A stretch of DNA of 64,000 nucleotides from Microbacterium immunditiarum (lineage in GTDB: Bacteria; Actinomycetota; Actinomycetes; Actinomycetales; Microbacteriaceae), in NCBI RefSeq assembly GCF_013409785.1, contig NZ_JACCBV010000001.1, forward strand, positions 3,348,001 through 3,412,000, read 5' to 3'. The notes under the pieces were generated by a model that searched no databases, was not told the origin of the DNA, and was given only the letters and a program-made list of their open reading frames with translations. Below are positions 35,307 to 44,468 of the stretch, piece after piece. Each line of letters opens with the position of its first letter. Positions within the stretch are counted from its first letter, which is position 1. The translations under genes and the position numbers were made by a program.

Positions 35307-36097
35307 GCGCGAACGCACCGGTCGCGGGGGCAGCCCGGCCGATGGTGGACATCACGGGTCTGCACAAGCTGTACGGGAAGAACCATGTCCTGCGCGGCAT
35401 CGATCTGCAGGTGAATGCGGGCGAGGTCACGTGCATCATCGGGCCGTCGGGTTCAGGGAAGTCCACCCTGCTCCGATGCGTGAATCGGCTGGAGGCCCCC
35501 GATGCGGGCCGGGTCTACGTCGACGGTGTTCTGATGGGGTATCGGGAGCGGGACGGGAAGCTGTACGACCTGCGTCCGGCCGAGGTGGCGCGTCAGCGCA
35601 GGCCGATCGGAATGGTGTTCCAGCGGTTCAACCTGTTCCAGAACAAGACCGCGATCGAGAACATCATCGAGGCGCCGATGCGCGTGGCCGGCGAGCCGAA
35701 GGACGTCGCGCGGCGTCGCGCGGTCGAGCTGCTCGAGCGTGTCGGCCTCATGGAGCACTGCGATCACTACCCCGTCCAGCTGTCCGGCGGCCAGCAGCAG
35801 CGCGTCGCCATCGCGCGTGCACTCGCCATGCAGCCGAAGCTCATGCTGTTCGACGAGCCGACCTCCGCGCTCGATCCCGAACTCGTCGGAGAGGTCCTGG
35901 ACGTGATGCGCGGGCTCGCCGACTCCGGCATGACGATGATGGTCGTGACCCACGAGATCGGCTTCGCCCGCGAAGTCGGCGACCACGTCGTCTTCATGGC
36001 CGACGGGCAGGTCGTCGAACGCGGTGACGCTCGTGAGCTCCTTCGCAACCCGCGGAACTCGCGAACGAAGCAGTTCCTCGACGCTGTCCTGGCATAG
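35303..36097 (+). CDS. ABC importer ATP-binding protein (polar amino acid type)
   Basis: This 264-residue ATPase carries Walker [15 protein letters not shown], a Q-loop in '[18 protein letters not shown]', signature LSGGQQQR, Walker [15 protein letters not shown] and switch His in [11 protein letters not shown], all as in GlnQ/HisP. It has a short extra stretch ([20 protein letters not shown]) between Walker A and the Q-loop that is usual in one branch of this family. It powers uptake through the adjacent permease and ends the operon. Confidence 0.94.
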   Translation: MSANAPVAGAARPMVDITGLHKLYGKNHVLRGIDLQVNAGEVTCIIGPSGSGKSTLLRCVNRLEAPDAGRVYVDGVLMGYRERDGKLYDLRPAEVARQRRPIGMVFQRFNLFQNKTAIENIIEAPMRVAGEPKDVARRRAVELLERVGLMEHCDHYPVQLSGGQQQRVAIARALAMQPKLMLFDEPTSALDPELVGEVLDVMRGLADSGMTMMVVTHEIGFAREVGDHVVFMADGQVVERGDARELLRNPRNSRTKQFLDAVLA

Positions 36098-36286
36098 TGA
36101 TGCCGGGTTCCCCGACGCCGGCTCCGACGACCGGCCGCGAGCGTCGGGATCCGGACGAGCGCGACGGCGAGCGCCATCTTTTCGCAGACTGTCTCCGCCG
36201 GTCCCGCAACGCGATGCACCGCGCCGGCACTCGCGCCGGGTGTGGCCGACAAGCGTCATCTCGGCCGAGGACGCATTGAGCGCCTC

Positions 36287-37072
36287 TCAGGAGTCGGCGC
36301 TGCCGCCCTCGGCGACGATGCGCTCGAACCATGCGAGCGTCGCGCGGGTCATGTCGTCGGGCACGGCGAGCGCCGCGAGCTCTTCGAGGGCGTCGCGCAC
36401 CTCGATCTCGCGCCGCACGGCGTGGCGGTAGGTGCCGTCGATGAGCCGCTCGACGAGGTCGCGTCCGCCTGGGCCGAGCTCGTGCGCGAGCTGGTCGCGC
36501 ATCCAGTCCTCGGCTCCGGCCGCGCGCGCGGCGCCGACGCTCTCGAGGATGAGCGTCGCGAGCCCCTTCATGAAGACCGTCCGCAGCAGCTTCAGTCGCG
36601 CCGCCTCCCCCGCCTCTCCCGCCACCACCTCGACCGGGACCCCCAGGGGCGTCACGCGCTCCGCGAAGCGCCGTGCACCGTCGCCGCTCGCGAGGAGGCG
36701 GGTTCGGTGGCCTGCTCGCGGCACGGGCGCGAGCACCGCGACATCCGCCATCGGCACGCGCCGCTTGCCGGCGATCGCCGCGATGCGACGCTTCACGTCG
36801 GGTGCCGCCGTGTTGAGGTCGGCGAACACGGTCTGGGCGCCGGCCGTCACGAGCGCGTCGCGCGCGACCTCCTCGGCGGCCGGAGCGCCGACGAGGCTCA
36901 GCACGACGTCGGCGCCGTCGACGGCCTCGGCGACGGATGCCACCTGAGCGACCCCCGCGCCGGCGAGGTCGAGCGATGGGTCGTACCCGCGGATCACCGC
37001 ACCCGCGTCGCGCAGCCCCGTCGCGTACAGTCGTCCGGCCTCGCCGAGGCCCAGGATCGCGATCGTCGTCAT
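36287..37072 (-). CDS. 6-phosphogluconate dehydrogenase-like NAD(P)-binding protein (DUF1932)
   Basis: The 261-residue protein has a Rossmann start (MTTIAILGLGEAGRLYATGL), the substrate-side sequence 'ADVAVLAPVPRAGHRTRLLA' and an all-helical C-terminal DUF1932-type domain with 'KLLRTVFMKGLATLILE', where the Lys is the usual catalytic position in this superfamily. Relatives oxidise 3-hydroxy acids or similar compounds; this branch has no established substrate. It lies 13 bases downstream of an IclR regulator, which probably controls it. ATG 37072 is clear. Confidence 0.82.
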   Translation of the reverse strand: MTTIAILGLGEAGRLYATGLRDAGAVIRGYDPSLDLAGAGVAQVASVAEAVDGADVVLSLVGAPAAEEVARDALVTAGAQTVFADLNTAAPDVKRRIAAIAGKRRVPMADVAVLAPVPRAGHRTRLLASGDGARRFAERVTPLGVPVEVVAGEAGEAARLKLLRTVFMKGLATLILESVGAARAAGAEDWMRDQLAHELGPGGRDLVERLIDGTYRHAVRREIEVRDALEELAALAVPDDMTRATLAWFERIVAEGGSADS

Positions 37073-37085
37073 GCCGAAGCTCACC

Positions 37086-37958
37086 CTAGCCGCCCCGCGG
37101 GGCGCCGGATCCGTCGACGCCGTGCTCGAGCACGTACTCGAGCGAGCGCAGCGACGTGCTGACGAGAGGACGGATGCGCCCCTCCGTCGGACCCCCGTCG
37201 GGAAGGTATGCCCGCTCGAGATCGCGCGTGATTCCCGCCGCCGCCGTGGCCAGCAGCTCCACGATCGGCTGGATCGGTGCGTCGTCGTTCGCGACCACGA
37301 CGCCCATCGCCGCGTACACGACACCGTGGGGCCCCATGACCGGCACCGCGATCCCCCGCGACTCCTCGTAGATGTGCCCCGACGCGACGGCGAAGCCGTC
37401 GGCGCGCACGTGGCGCAGTCTCTCGCGCAGCTCACGGCCGTCTCGGATCGTGTGCGCCGTGTGGCGGGGCCATCCCGCGGAGACCACCTCGTCGACGAGC
37501 GCGGGATCCGCGTGCGCGAGCAGCACGAGGCCGCTGCTCGAGACGGGCAGCGGGATTCTCCCGCCGATGAGCGTCGCGTTGACGACGGCGTCGCGCGTCG
37601 ACATCCGCTCGATGAACAGCACATCCCGCCCGCTCAGAACCCCGAGCTGCGCGTGCTGGCGCACGCGGGAGTGCACCGCGCCGAGCCACGGGCGGGCGAG
37701 CTCGCGCAGCCCGAGCGCGCCCGGCGTGCGCGACGCGTACTCCCACAGGCGCACCCCGAGGCGGTACGTCCGATCGGGCGCTCGTTCGAGCAGTCCCTCG
37801 CGTTCGAGCTCGCGCACGAGGCGGTGCGCGGTCGAGATCGCGAGGCCCGCCGCATCCGCGATCTCTGTCAGCGTGCGGAACGGATGCAGCGCGTCGAACG
37901 CGTCGAGCACGCGCAGGTGCTTGTGCAGCACCGACTCGCCCGCCGATCCGCGCGCCAT
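37086..37958 (-). CDS. IclR family transcriptional regulator
   Basis: The 290-residue protein has an N-terminal winged helix (HPFRTLTEIADAAGLAISTA, about residues 25-44) and a C-terminal IclR ligand domain with 'LFIERMSTRDAV' and 'GIAVPVMGPHGVVYAAMG'. IclR proteins commonly sense aromatic acids or central metabolites. It leads a two-gene unit with the DUF1932 dehydrogenase. A GTTC/GAAC palindrome 24 bases upstream of the start may be its own operator. Confidence 0.92.
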   Translation of the reverse strand: MARGSAGESVLHKHLRVLDAFDALHPFRTLTEIADAAGLAISTAHRLVRELEREGLLERAPDRTYRLGVRLWEYASRTPGALGLRELARPWLGAVHSRVRQHAQLGVLSGRDVLFIERMSTRDAVVNATLIGGRIPLPVSSSGLVLLAHADPALVDEVVSAGWPRHTAHTIRDGRELRERLRHVRADGFAVASGHIYEESRGIAVPVMGPHGVVYAAMGVVVANDDAPIQPIVELLATAAAGITRDLERAYLPDGGPTEGRIRPLVSTSLRSLEYVLEHGVDGSGAPRGG

Positions 37959-37981
37959 CGCGACCTCCCGGCGCGATCGTA

Positions 37982-38010
37982 CCCCGGGTTCCGATGAACG
38001 GAACCCGGGG
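37982..38010. promoter_or_regulatory. Inverted repeat upstream of iclR: operator or terminator
   Basis: CCCCGGGTTCC (37982-37992) and GGAACCCGGGG (38000-38010) are exact reverse complements around GATGAAC. It lies between the iclR start and the stop of the upstream esterase gene. It could terminate the esterase transcript, bind IclR, or both; the GTTC...GAAC ends resemble the sites at 62608-62642 by the other IclR gene. Confidence 0.5.
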
Positions 38011-38073
38011 CGACCGCTGTGCGAGAGGGGCGGGGGCCGGTCGAAGCCGGTCCCCGCCGCATCCGGCTGCGGA

Positions 38074-40281
38074 TCAGCTCGCGTCTGCGAGCGCCTGGAT
38101 CGCCTTGACGACGTTGGCGTCGCTGGGCAGACCCGACTTGCGGATCGCGTTGTCCAGCTGCGTCTTCACAGCGCTCGACGACGCCTTGCCGTCGAGCTGC
38201 TCGGCCTTGTCGACGTGCTTGAGCACCTCGCTGAGGGCCTTGCCCGTGAGGTCGCCGTCGCGCTCCGCGATGTCGATGTGCCGGCGGACCACCTCGTAGC
38301 TCGGTCCGGGCAGCACGTCGAACAGCGTCACTGCGATGGCGCGGTTCTCGGCCTGGCGCTGAGCGGTGACGGGGTTCGTGCTGGCCTCGACGCCGAAGAG
38401 GTGCCAGTTCGTCGGGTCCATCGCCCACGACACCTGGTTGAGGTGCGTGTACGAGGCGTCGCTCGTGCCGAAGAGGAACCCCTCACCGCCCGCGAACGGG
38501 CCGCCCTTGCCGAGACCGGCCGGCAGTCCCTGCGCGGTCGAGATCGGTGTGCCCTTCGTCCACTGCGACACCCAGTACAGGTACTCGGTGAGCCCGTCCC
38601 AGTCGGAGTCCGAGATCGTCACCTCGAATGCGCCCTGCGTGCCCGTTACCGTGTACCAGTCGAGCGGAAGGCCCGCCCAGTTCGCGGCGCGGTTCGAGTC
38701 CTGCTGGCGCAGGAACACGTCGAGCGCGGCCTCCGCCTCGACCGCCGTGGTGACCGTCGAGACGTCGACGAGCGCGGGGCGGTAGGACTTGTTCTCGTTG
38801 AGCGTGAGCTCGAGCGAGGTCTCCATCATGTCGAGCAGCGTGCGCTTGACCGACGCCGGCGTGAGCCCGAGCTCGTACGTGTAGTCGTCGCCCTTCTGCG
38901 CGAGGACCGCGGCGCTCAGGAACTGCCACTCGGCGAGCGCGGTCGGGTTGTTGCGGCCGCTCGTGATGCCCGTCTCGTTCGCGTAGACGCCGTCGCGGAT
39001 CTTCTGGCGCGTCTCGTTGTACATCCACTCGGCCAGGTGGTCGGCTCGGAACGAGTCGATGATCGGGGCGCTCGAGAACGTCGCGAACACGTCGTCGCCC
39101 ACCGCCGGGTCATCCGCGTAGCCGCCGCCGTTCACGCTGAGGCCGAGCGCGCCGATCTCGGCGAGCGAGTCGAAGTAGTCCGAGCTGTTGCCGCTCGATG
39201 CGACCGCGGTCGTGAGACCGCCGCCGCCGCTCATGCCGTGGATGATGACGCGCTCCGGGTCGCCCGGCAGGCCGCCGTAGACCTGGTTGTACTTGAGGAA
39301 GCGGATCGCGGCCTTGGTGTCGGTCATCGTCGCGGGCGAGTGACCCTGGTACTCGCCGTTCACCGGAGCGTCGTTCATGCTCCGCGCGCCGTACGAGACG
39401 AGGATCATGCCGCGGTCGAGGATCTCGCCGAGCACCGCGGGGTTGTTGTTGCCGCCGCCCATCACGGTGTTGAAGGCGAGGTTGCCCGTGTTGTACGAGC
39501 CGCCGTTCACGATCGTGGCCGCGAAGTTGTTCGACGCCCAGCCGCCGTTGTTCGTGCGGAAGAACGTGGGGCTGTCATCGCGCACGTTCTCGGGCACGTA
39601 GATGCTGATCTTCTGCTTCGGGCTGTTCGGCGTCGCCGAGTACCAGCCCCAGTAGTGCGTCACGCCGAACGGCTGACCGTCGAGCGTGACCGTGATCTCG
39701 CGCATGCCGGTGTCGGACGACGACGTCACACCGCCGTTCGCGGTCTCGACGAACGTGCCGCCCTGGTAGGTGGTGACGTCCCACCAGCCCGTGGCGGGCT
39801 GGACGTCGGCGGGGTCGGACGACCCGGCCTCGGCGAGGATGCCGTCCATCCACTCGTACGCCTCGGCGGTGCTCACGTTCTCCGAGTGAGGCAGGTTCAT
39901 CACGAGCGTGAAGTTGAAGTTATCGATCTTGCCCGCGGCCTTGAGCCTCTCGAGGTTCGCGTACAGGATCGCCTCCGGCGCGAGCGTGACGCCGTCGTCA
40001 GGCACTCCGTTGCGCACGTACCAGTAGTCCGCGGGGTCGGCCCCCGTGGTGTCGGTGCCCCGAGCCACGTCGGCCAGGTACACGTTCGGAGTCGCCATCT
40101 TGCCCTGCTGCTGCAGCTCCGCGAACGTGTCGGATGCGGCGTACTCGTACCACGCGTCCAGCACGTGGGGCTTCAGGAACACGTTCTCCTCGGGCTCCGT
40201 CGCAGCGCTCGCGGTCGTCGCCGTCGAGGCGACAAGGGCCGCCGTCGCGACGGCAGCGGCCGCATACCTCATCTTTCGCAT
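38074..40281 (-). CDS. Secreted esterase resembling subtype B tannases
   Basis: The 735-residue protein has a signal peptide (residues 1-27, cut near ASA-A) and an alpha/beta-hydrolase core. The nucleophile elbow is 'VIIHGMSGGGGLTTAVASSG' with S351, followed by NSSDYFDSLAEIGAL. This stretch, together with the preceding 'MILVSYGARSMN' and TDTKAAIRFLKYN, resembles the Lactobacillus-type tannases. An extra C-terminal domain (about residues 660-735) reads like a helical FIMAH-type repeat (HVDKAEQLDGKASSSAVKTQ). It is unrelated in sequence to the tannase at 18.8 kb. It probably releases gallate or a related acid from esters outside the cell; cinnamoyl esterase activity is the alternative. AGGAGCATCC precedes ATG 40281. 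Confidence 0.68.
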   Translation of the reverse strand: MRKMRYAAAAVATAALVASTATTASAATEPEENVFLKPHVLDAWYEYAASDTFAELQQQGKMATPNVYLADVARGTDTTGADPADYWYVRNGVPDDGVTLAPEAILYANLERLKAAGKIDNFNFTLVMNLPHSENVSTAEAYEWMDGILAEAGSSDPADVQPATGWWDVTTYQGGTFVETANGGVTSSSDTGMREITVTLDGQPFGVTHYWGWYSATPNSPKQKISIYVPENVRDDSPTFFRTNNGGWASNNFAATIVNGGSYNTGNLAFNTVMGGGNNNPAVLGEILDRGMILVSYGARSMNDAPVNGEYQGHSPATMTDTKAAIRFLKYNQVYGGLPGDPERVIIHGMSGGGGLTTAVASSGNSSDYFDSLAEIGALGLSVNGGGYADDPAVGDDVFATFSSAPIIDSFRADHLAEWMYNETRQKIRDGVYANETGITSGRNNPTALAEWQFLSAAVLAQKGDDYTYELGLTPASVKRTLLDMMETSLELTLNENKSYRPALVDVSTVTTAVEAEAALDVFLRQQDSNRAANWAGLPLDWYTVTGTQGAFEVTISDSDWDGLTEYLYWVSQWTKGTPISTAQGLPAGLGKGGPFAGGEGFLFGTSDASYTHLNQVSWAMDPTNWHLFGVEASTNPVTAQRQAENRAIAVTLFDVLPGPSYEVVRRHIDIAERDGDLTGKALSEVLKHVDKAEQLDGKASSSAVKTQLDNAIRKSGLPSDANVVKAIQALADAS

Positions 40282-40392
40282 GGATGCTCCTCATCGAGTC
40301 ATGTCGACGACCTGGGGGTGATCGTCATCCATGCCGACTCAAGGTAGGCCGACAGATCGATGCGTGTGCGCACTGTTCCCATCAAGCGAGAG

Positions 40393-40424
40393 CGGCCCGG
40401 GGCGTGCTCCCACGCCCCGGGCCG
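40393..40424 (-). terminator. Terminator after LigM-3
   Basis: Exact 14-bp arms (40393-40406 and 40411-40424) around CTCC, eleven bases past the LigM-3 stop. It separates LigM-3 from the downstream esterase gene. Confidence 0.8.
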
Positions 40425-40434
40425 GGCGATGGCC

Positions 40435-41817
40435 TCAGGCCGTCGCGTACTCCTTCGCGCGGTACACCGTACGTGCGAACTCGTGGTAGGGCGCCGGCGC
40501 GACGGTCGCGCGGATCCGGACCTGCCGGTGGTTCGTGTCGACGGCCGCCTTCTTCGAGATCGGGTCCTCACCCCAGACCACCTCGACCTCGGCGCCATCG
40601 GGGACGACGACGTCGATCGTCGCGAGCGACATGTACAACTGGTCGTACGCGATGTATCCGGCATCCGTCGAGATGCCGACGCGCTCTCCGTCCTTCAGGA
40701 CTTCGTCCATCTGGTACAGGCCGTAGCGGGCCTTGGGGAAGTCGAGGAACTTCGCGGGCGTGCCCGGCTCGAGCTGGGAGCGGACGACGGATGCCACGTC
40801 CTCCGAGTTCCACAGCAGCGTGACCTTGCGGCGGCGCTGGTTCCCGGCGTGCTTCTCGAGCGCCTCGCGACCGTGGAAGTCGTGGTCGAAGCGCACAGAC
40901 TTGCCCAGGCCCAGGTCGTACGGGGTCATGTAGAAGTCGTGGATGTCGGTCGAGTACAGCGATCCGCCGATCGAACCGGCCCGAGCGGCGGGCAGCCACT
41001 CGCGGTACTCCGCGAAATCGTCGTCGAAGATCGCGGGGAACGGCGTCGGCACCCAGCCGGACTCGAGCGGGGTCGCGGAGTACGCCTTCGCGCCCACGCG
41101 ACGGATGCCGTGCTCGGCATCGGCCTCCATGATCGCCGCGAGGACGGCCTCGTTGTCCTCCCACGGACCGTAGAACTCGAATCCGGGCTGGCCCGCCATG
41201 CCGTGGCGGAGCGCCCTGACCGGGCGGCCGGCGATCTCGACGTCGCCGATATGGAAGAACTTGATGTCGGGCGCGGGGCCCCCGAACACCTTCTCCATCA
41301 CGTCGTTCGCGTGCGGGCCCTGCAGCTCGTACCGGTAGAACGTGGGCGGGCCCTGCCGCATGTGCGAGTTCGCCTCGAGGCGGTGGTGCACGTCCTTGCC
41401 GGCGGCCTCGGCTTTCTCGGCGTTGAACCGCACCCAGTCGATGAGCAGGTGGTGCCCGATGAGGACGAGCCCCTCTGGGCCCTCGGAGTTGTAGAACAGG
41501 ATCCCGTCCCCGATGAGGTACCCGTCCTTGTTGACAGAGATGAGCTGCTTGGCGACGCCCGGACGGAACGTCGCGAACGTGTTCGGCGAGATGCTCGAGA
41601 GCATCGCGATGAGGTCCGCGCCGTGCAGGAACAGCTGGGTCATGTGGTGCGACTGGTCCATGAGCGCGACCGTCGTGTTCCACGCGCGCTGCTCGTCGCG
41701 CCAGTTCGTGAACTCGGGCGCGACCGGGAACGTGAACGCGGGCCAGTCCTGGTTCCGCAGCAGCTCCACGGGGCTGCCGACGCGGGCGATCGCCTGAGCG
41801 AGTGACTCGGTAGTCAT
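40435..41817 (-). CDS. LigM-like tetrahydrofolate-dependent aromatic O-demethylase (paralogue 3)
   Basis: The 460-residue GcvT-fold protein is the third LigM-like demethylase. The catalytic Tyr is kept (Y246 in AKAYSATPLESGW). The residue at the LigM Arg122 position is His (H122 in LVLIGHHLLIDW), against Arg in paralogue 1 and Trp in paralogue 2. It is closer to paralogue 2 in its N-terminal third (RDEQRAW, LMDQSHHMTQLF). It probably demethylates another methoxylated benzoate, or accepts substrates of another shape (inference). It starts at ATG 41817 and diverges from the Liv-type importer operon, a natural partner for substrate uptake. Confidence 0.83.
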   Translation of the reverse strand: MTTESLAQAIARVGSPVELLRNQDWPAFTFPVAPEFTNWRDEQRAWNTTVALMDQSHHMTQLFLHGADLIAMLSSISPNTFATFRPGVAKQLISVNKDGYLIGDGILFYNSEGPEGLVLIGHHLLIDWVRFNAEKAEAAGKDVHHRLEANSHMRQGPPTFYRYELQGPHANDVMEKVFGGPAPDIKFFHIGDVEIAGRPVRALRHGMAGQPGFEFYGPWEDNEAVLAAIMEADAEHGIRRVGAKAYSATPLESGWVPTPFPAIFDDDFAEYREWLPAARAGSIGGSLYSTDIHDFYMTPYDLGLGKSVRFDHDFHGREALEKHAGNQRRRKVTLLWNSEDVASVVRSQLEPGTPAKFLDFPKARYGLYQMDEVLKDGERVGISTDAGYIAYDQLYMSLATIDVVVPDGAEVEVVWGEDPISKKAAVDTNHRQVRIRATVAPAPYHEFARTVYRAKEYATA

Positions 41818-41938
41818 CGTCGACCTTCCTTTCGATGTCGCCAGCAGGTTAGGCACGCATCGCCCCGATCCCACCAACAACTTCCGTTGAACAGAATCGG
41901 ATGCCCGCATCCGTCGCCACCCGCGCAACGATCGTTCT

Positions 41939-41958
41939 CTGTCACGATTGGGTGACAG
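41939..41958. promoter_or_regulatory. Candidate operator in the LigM-3/liv divergent promoter
   Basis: CTGTCAC (41939-41945) and GTGACAG (41952-41958) are exact reverse complements around GATTGG. The site lies 25 bases upstream of the liv -35 box and 122 bases from the LigM-3 start, a position suited to an activator of the importer or control of both genes. Confidence 0.55.
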
Positions 41959-41982
41959 TCGCCCGAAGTCGATCCAAAATCG

Positions 41983-42011
41983 TTGACAATCCTGGGCGAA
42001 GAACATACTTT
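41983..42011 (+). promoter_or_regulatory. Promoter of the liv-type importer operon
   Basis: TTGACA (41983-41988) and TACTTT (42006-42011) stand exactly 17 bases apart, a strong housekeeping-sigma promoter by actinobacterial standards. It lies 93 bases before the first importer gene. Confidence 0.75.
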
Positions 42012-42104
42012 TCGATTGTCGCGGGGAGCACATCGACGTGCCATGAGACCCTGGTCTCGATTCCTCGCATCGGCACAACGGAGCGACGAGTAGGAAGGCA
42101 GGCG

Positions 42105-42873
42105 ATGGCCGCACGTCTGACCCTGCGCGACGTCAATCTGCACTTCGGCGGAGTCAAAGTGCTGGAAGACGTCGGCTTCGAGGTCGAGCCCGGGCTGGTG
42201 TTCGGGCTCGTCGGGCCCAACGGGGCCGGCAAGACCTCGCTTTTCAACTGCATCAGCGGGCATTACCGGCCGAGCTCCGGTTCGATCAGGATCGACGACA
42301 CCGAGGTGCTCGGGTCGCGTCCGGCGACCCTCGCCCGCCATGGCCTGGCTCGCACGTTCCAGCACCCCGCGCTCCAGCTCCGCGAGACCGTGCTCGAGAA
42401 CGTCATGCTTGGCGCGCACAAGCGACTGCCAGGCGGTCCCGTCGAGTGGTCTCTGCGGCTGCCCCGCATGACCCGCACCGAGAAGGAGCTGCGCGCCGAG
42501 GCCCTGGAGCTGCTCGAGCGCCACGGGCTCCTGTGGGCCGCGAACCTGCACGCCGACGAGCTGTCGCACGGCCTGCACAAGGGCATCGAGCTGTGCCGTG
42601 CGCTGCTCATGCGCCCGAAGCTCCTCCTGCTCGACGAGCCGGCCGCGGGTCTGCCCCACTCCGAGGTCGAGCAGCTCATCGAGACTGTCAAGCGCCTGCG
42701 CGCCGAGGACGACGTCACGATCGTGATCGTCGAGCACCACATGGGCCTCATCGCCGCCCTCACCGACCGCGTCGTCGTGCTCGACCACGGCCGCAAGCTC
42801 ATGGAGGGCACGGCCGCCGAGGCGCAGTCCGATCCCCGCGTGATCGAGGCCTACATCGGGAAGGACGCGGCCG

Positions 42874-42887
<14 letters not shown>
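42105..42887 (+). CDS. Branched-chain-type ABC importer ATPase (LivG-like)
   Basis: The 260-residue ATPase has Walker A LVGPNGAGKTSLFN, Q-loop sequence 'LARTFQHPALQLRETVLENV', Walker B LLLLDEPAAGLPHSE and switch His in VIVEHHMGLI, as in LivG. The signature motif is unusual: LSHGLHKGIEL in place of LSxGQxxRxE, which changes residues that contact ATP across the dimer. It is the first of five genes of an importer divergent from LigM-3. The Liv family serves branched-chain amino acids but also benzoates and hydroxycinnamates, and the position favours an aromatic acid (inference). It starts at ATG 42105 after AGGAAGG. Confidence 0.9.
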
Positions 42888-43584
<697 letters not shown>

Positions 43585-43586
43585 CG

Positions 43587-44468
43587 TTGGGGACCTTCAT
43601 CCAGCTCGTCGTCGACGGCCTGTCGACCGGCTCGATCTACGCGGCTCTCGCGCTCGCGATCGTGCTCGTCAACCAGTCGACCGGACTCATCAACTTCGCA
43701 CAGGGCGGCCTGGCTGTGCTGTCCGCGTACATCGCGTACGTGTTCGTGCAGTGGAACGTGCCGCTCATCGTCGCGATCCTCATCGCGGTGGGGATCTCGT
43801 TCGTGATCGGCGGCATCATCGAGCGCCTCCTCATCCGGCGGTTCGAAGGCGGAGACCCCGACACCGCGGTCGTCGTCACGATCGGCCTGCTGACGCTCGT
43901 GACGGGGATCTGCGCGTTCATCTGGGGCTACAACAACCGCCAGTTCCCGTCGCTGTTCCCGCTCGGGGGCATCAACATCCTCGGCGCAACCGTCAGCCTC
44001 CGCTCGCTCGGCACCTTCCTCTCGATCGTCGTGATCATGCTCCTGCTGCAGGCGCTGTTCCTCGGCACGAAGCTCGGCCTTGCACTGCGCGCCGTCTCGA
44101 TCAACCCGCGGTCCTCGGCGCTGTCGGGCCTCCCGGTCGGCCGTCTTCTCATGGTCGGGTGGGGCTTGGCGGCCGCGCTCGGCGCGATCGCCGGCTCGCT
44201 CGTGGCGCCGCAGCTGACTCTGACCCCCGGGATGATGGACACCGCGCTCGTGTACGCACTGGCGGCGGTCATCATCGGCGGTCTCAACAGCCCCATCGGC
44301 GCCGTCGTCGCCGCGTGGGCCATCGGCGTCCTCGAGAACCTCGCCGCGGTATACGTGCCGTTCATCGGCTACGACCTGAAGATCGCGGTGCCTTTCATCC
44401 TCATCTTCGTGATCCTGATCCTGCGACCGCAGGGTCTGTTCGGACGGAAAGTCGTGGTGCGAGTCTGA
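43587..44468 (+). CDS. Branched-chain-type ABC importer permease (LivH-like)
   Basis: The 293-residue membrane protein has about eight spans and the LivH opening 'LVVDGLSTGSIYAALALAIV' followed by GLINFAQGGLAV. The ATPase-contact loop includes 'LGLALRAVSINPRSSALSGL'. TTG 43587 is the start: the previous stop is two bases upstream and homology begins at once. It ends in a one-base overlap (TGATG) with livM. Confidence 0.93.
   Translation: MGTFIQLVVDGLSTGSIYAALALAIVLVNQSTGLINFAQGGLAVLSAYIAYVFVQWNVPLIVAILIAVGISFVIGGIIERLLIRRFEGGDPDTAVVVTIGLLTLVTGICAFIWGYNNRQFPSLFPLGGINILGATVSLRSLGTFLSIVVIMLLLQALFLGTKLGLALRAVSINPRSSALSGLPVGRLLMVGWGLAAALGAIAGSLVAPQLTLTPGMMDTALVYALAAVIIGGLNSPIGAVVAAWAIGVLENLAAVYVPFIGYDLKIAVPFILIFVILILRPQGLFGRKVVVRV

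Noticed and set aside
33374..36097. One open frame of 907 codons covering the whole polar-type ABC importer
   Set aside because: Only its last 264 codons are a real protein (the ATPase from 35303); the upstream part is an out-of-frame reading of the binding protein and permease.
36098..36286. A possible small gene between the ABC importer and the DUF1932 gene
   Set aside because: The open frames there have no ribosome-binding site or recognisable motif and overlap convergent gene ends; I see nothing supportable in this 189-base gap.
37982..38010. Simple terminator for the secreted esterase gene
   Set aside because: Not excluded, but its position 24 bases before the iclR start and its GTTC/GAAC ends make an operator equally likely, so it is listed as ambiguous.
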